From Bacteroidia bacterium (lineage in GTDB: Bacteria > Bacteroidota > Bacteroidia > J057), in contig JAWPMV010000001.1 in assembly GCA_033391075.1 (NCBI GenBank), positions 2,604,001-2,668,000 on the forward strand: a stretch of 64,000 bases of DNA. The letters run 5' to 3'. Below are positions 61,730-64,000 of this stretch, piece by piece. The number at the start of each line of letters is the position of its first letter. Within the stretch, counting starts at the first letter, position 1. The notes beneath the pieces were generated by a model. It was not told the DNA's origin, did no database searches, and saw nothing but the letters and a program-made list of their open reading frames with translations. The position numbers and the translations under genes are program-made.

Positions 61730-63790
61730 TTAGCTTTCTCTCATTTGCAAAAGGAGAATTTCAATTAAGAAAAAAGCAAGCGCCGCAATGATGAAATATT
61801 TCCATAAAGGCACACCTTCTCTTTCACTTTTTATCTGACTTTCCAATTGAGCTAAATCAGGTTCAACAATTTCTATTTCCCCTAAACCAGCCGAATTTAA
61901 ACGATCTTCCAGTCGATTTCCTCTAAGGAATGTCAATTGAGATTCCAGGTCCGAGATATTAAAAGCAATCTTTTCTATCAATTCTCCTTCCTGAACAATG
62001 TCATAAATCCCTTCTTTAAGTTCCATATTATCAAAAACCAGGGTGATTCCTCCGGCTTTTTGAATCTGGTCCGGGCTAACCGGAATACTGTCTGACCCTA
62101 TCAGGCTAATGTTGGATCTCTTTTCTGTACGGATAAACTTCGGTTCATAAAACCCAATTTCCTGACTGGATTGAACCCGTTGAGATTGATTCATGATCTG
62201 GGTAGACCTGAAAAGAAGAGGGGTGAAAATGGTTTTGACATGTAAATCACTCCATTCGTCAGAGGGGAAAATGCTAAAAGTAAATACCCGACCTTTGAGA
62301 ACTTCAGATTCTACCAGTATGGGTTCCTGATTTTCCAAGGAAAGGATTCTATTCTGAATCAATCCATTTCTGAGGCGAAGTGGGTAGTATTTAAATACCT
62401 GAGGAGCATCAAATTGCCGATTTTTCTGATCTCGTGTGAATATTCCTTCGAATATAGGGTGCAAGAGTTCAACCTGATTGGCTGGGACCCCTGCCTCAAT
62501 TTCTTTTGCCGGCTCAAATGTCCCTATTCCCAATTGCTGGTAGAAAGTGTTGATGCTATTGATGCGGGTATTCTTTCCGGGAAAAAACATCAAGCTATTC
62601 CCCTGGTCCAAAAAGTCTCTCAGGCGGTTAGCCAATCCTGAACTTATATCCGTAACTCCCAATAGAACCAGAGAACGATAGTTAGTCAGGTTGGTTGTTG
62701 AAAGATTTCTGGCAGAAACAAATTCCGTATCGAATTGGGAGAAAAGTGATTCGTATAAAATCCGAATGCTCTCGGATCTTTCCCCTTCGGCAATCAATAC
62801 CTTCTCTTTATCAGGTACGTAAACAGAGAAGAACCTCTTATTATCGAAATCAATAGGATTGTCATCCAGTTCTATATAAGCTCCCAACCAGCCGCTTTTT
62901 TCCGGGGTAAAATTCATCTCCAGTTCTTCGCTTTGATCTGCAGCCAGGTCTTTGCTGTTTATACCCGCAACTTTTCCTTCTACCATAATGCGAACACTCA
63001 AATCTCTCAGGTCCTGATTTCCATCATTTACGAGGGACATAGTCATGTTTACCGGGGCATCCTTTTCAATGATCCGGGAATCTATATTGTGAGATTTTAC
63101 ATATACATTGCTTTGCTCCCGAGTGGCTAAGGGAAGATAATAAACCTGGAGATTGCTATCCGGAGCTATAATCTTCTGACTATCAGTAAGAACTGTAGAT
63201 TCCTGAAAATCACTCAAGAAGTAAAGGACCTGAGCAGAATTAGAAGACCGGGCAAATATCTCTTTCTGGAAAGCCAGAATTTCTCCATGGCTTCTGATAC
63301 TTTGTTGGATTTTCAAGCTCTTAAGGTCATCGGTAGCTTCCTGTTGTGAGAGGAAGTTTCCATTAAGAATCAGGTTTGAGCTGGTCATAACCTGAAATTC
63401 ATCGTCTTCCGAATAGTTTCTGATAATATTTCTGGCCAGAGAAAGTGCCTGCGGAAAAAAGGCTCCCTTTTCATTACTGGCATTCATACTATAGGAATTG
63501 TCTATAACTATAGAAACGGAACGATTTCCCTGTGCAATTGAAGAACCTTGCTCCTTGATAACCGGATTTGCAAAAGCAAAAACTAAAAACAACAAAGCAA
63601 GAAGTCGCGCCAGAAGTAATAGCCATTGTTTGAATTTCACCCTGCGGACCACAGTTTTCTTGACCTCTTTTACAAAGGAAACATTACTAAAAAGTACTTC
63701 TTTGGGTCTTTGGAGGTTGAAAAAATGAACAATAATCGGAACGGACAGAGCCAGTAGTCCCCATAATACCGCAGGATTTAGAAATGCCAT
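61730..63790 (-). CDS. BatA/VWA-domain membrane protein
   Basis: 686 residues. A BatA-type N-terminal domain with two membrane helices (about 5-25, 55-78), FLNPAVLWGLLALSVPIIVH and RRVKFKQWLLLLARLLAL, precedes a VWA-like domain (about 88-260) whose metal-ion site is VSIVIDNSYSMNAS (DxSxS). A long beta-rich region follows, with FFPGKNTRINSINTF-like DUF4159/GATase-like sections (about 370-560), and a final membrane helix (about 665-682). This Bat-like architecture in Bacteroidota has no established biochemical role. It is the first gene in the leftward run to pyrC-like and lpx genes; 47 bp separate it from the next gene. Confidence 0.85.
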   Translation of the reverse strand: MAFLNPAVLWGLLALSVPIIVHFFNLQRPKEVLFSNVSFVKEVKKTVVRRVKFKQWLLLLARLLALLFLVFAFANPVIKEQGSSIAQGNRSVSIVIDNSYSMNASNEKGAFFPQALSLARNIIRNYSEDDEFQVMTSSNLILNGNFLSQQEATDDLKSLKIQQSIRSHGEILAFQKEIFARSSNSAQVLYFLSDFQESTVLTDSQKIIAPDSNLQVYYLPLATREQSNVYVKSHNIDSRIIEKDAPVNMTMSLVNDGNQDLRDLSVRIMVEGKVAGINSKDLAADQSEELEMNFTPEKSGWLGAYIELDDNPIDFDNKRFFSVYVPDKEKVLIAEGERSESIRILYESLFSQFDTEFVSARNLSTTNLTNYRSLVLLGVTDISSGLANRLRDFLDQGNSLMFFPGKNTRINSINTFYQQLGIGTFEPAKEIEAGVPANQVELLHPIFEGIFTRDQKNRQFDAPQVFKYYPLRLRNGLIQNRILSLENQEPILVESEVLKGRVFTFSIFPSDEWSDLHVKTIFTPLLFRSTQIMNQSQRVQSSQEIGFYEPKFIRTEKRSNISLIGSDSIPVSPDQIQKAGGITLVFDNMELKEGIYDIVQEGELIEKIAFNISDLESQLTFLRGNRLEDRLNSAGLGEIEIVEPDLAQLESQIKSEREGVPLWKYFIIAALAFFLIEILLLQMRES

Positions 63791-64000
63791 TTACTATTAT
63801 TTATGGATTTAAATGAGCCAGGAAATATTTTGTAAAAAAAACTACTGATATTTCCAACAAAGTATTGATCTGTGCGTTCAGACAGTAAATATAGATCAGA
63901 AAGCTTAATTCTCTAAGTATAGGGACGATCTATTGAAGATAATAAGGTTTACTTTGTAGAGAAATTCTTAAAAAAAAGCCTTTTTATTCTGTGAAAATAT
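63791..64000. other. Intergenic region at the right window edge
   Basis: No gene is supported in the last 210 bp. On the minus strand TACTTTG at about 63857-63863 resembles a -7 element for the BatA/VWA gene but is one base short of TAnnTTTG. A run AAAAAAAGCCTTTTT near 63971-63985 could be the edge of a terminator for a gene outside the window. Confidence 0.3.

Noticed and set aside
1-64000. CRISPR array, insertion sequence, tRNA or rRNA genes
   Set aside because: No repeat-spacer periodicity, transposase motif, terminal inverted repeat pair or cloverleaf/rRNA signature was recognised while reading both strands; a tRNA or covariance-model scan would settle this.

Overview
The window looks like a chromosomal stretch from a member of the Bacteroidota, probably a marine or gliding type near Saprospiria/Cytophagia (the class is my inference). 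The evidence is a fused lpxC-fabZ gene, two very large secreted proteins ending in type IX secretion (T9SS) sorting domains, a full SUF operon with sufT, paired rhomboids after mutL, LytS/LytTR signalling genes, near absence of Shine-Dalgarno sequences, and promoter -7 elements of the Bacteroidota form TAnnTTTG. I see no phage, insertion sequence, CRISPR array, tRNA or rRNA. It reads as core and housekeeping genome with a few accessory secreted and glycan genes.

Layout. 1-6.1 kb: the start of an ECF sigma factor, an SRAP DNA-protein crosslink sensor, and the leftward suf operon sufB-C-D-S-T behind a promoter carrying a 16-bp dyad. 6.3-11.3 kb: a lipoprotein cyclophilin, then a rightward LytS-LytTR two-component pair followed by a secreted S9 peptidase. 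11.3-15.7 kb: a leftward four-gene glycan cluster (polytopic membrane protein, UDP-galactopyranose mutase, methyltransferase, glycosyltransferase 2). 15.8-18.9 kb: coaX and a class A PBP overlapping tail to tail. 19.0-23.8 kb: mutL, rhomboid, pseudo-rhomboid, membrane EEP phosphohydrolase. 23.9-29.2 kb: cysS, an M28 lipoprotein, a membrane GT2, an ECF sigma factor and a Gfo/Idh/MocA oxidoreductase, the first four overlapping one another. 29.5-33.8 kb: a 1438-residue T9SS cargo protein.

33.9-43.3 kb: der, an amidase, a membrane-tethered M15-like protein, a coiled-coil/HhH protein paired with a tandem-OmpA protein, a polytopic membrane protein with an MBL hydrolase, DUF427, a DUF5996-like protein and an NTF2-like secreted protein. 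43.6-47.0 kb: a T9SS-secreted thermolysin-like M4 protease. 47.1-49.0 kb: a cysH-type APS/PAPS reductase coupled to a ThiF-rhodanese fusion. 49.0-52.5 kb: two paralogous barrel-plus-OmpA outer-membrane proteins and a lipoprotein. 52.6-56.2 kb: an alpha/beta hydrolase, a YjbQ protein, a divergent acyl carrier protein, a YdcF protein and an M20 dipeptidase. 56.2-63.8 kb: a leftward operon-like run of BatA/VWA protein, non-catalytic-looking dihydroorotase, lpxD, lpxC-fabZ, an unusually long lpxA, and an orphan ABC ATPase.

Recurring themes are envelope building (lipid A, peptidoglycan, surface glycan, OmpA anchors), sulfur handling (SUF, CysH, ThiF-rhodanese) and catalytically degenerate paralogues (pseudo-rhomboid, pseudo-dihydroorotase, MutL with altered endonuclease motifs). 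The strongest leads are the duplicated LpxA beta-helix, the degenerate enzymes, the HhH/OmpA membrane pair and the operator-like dyad at the suf promoter. I did not find a clear-cut new defence or mobile system.
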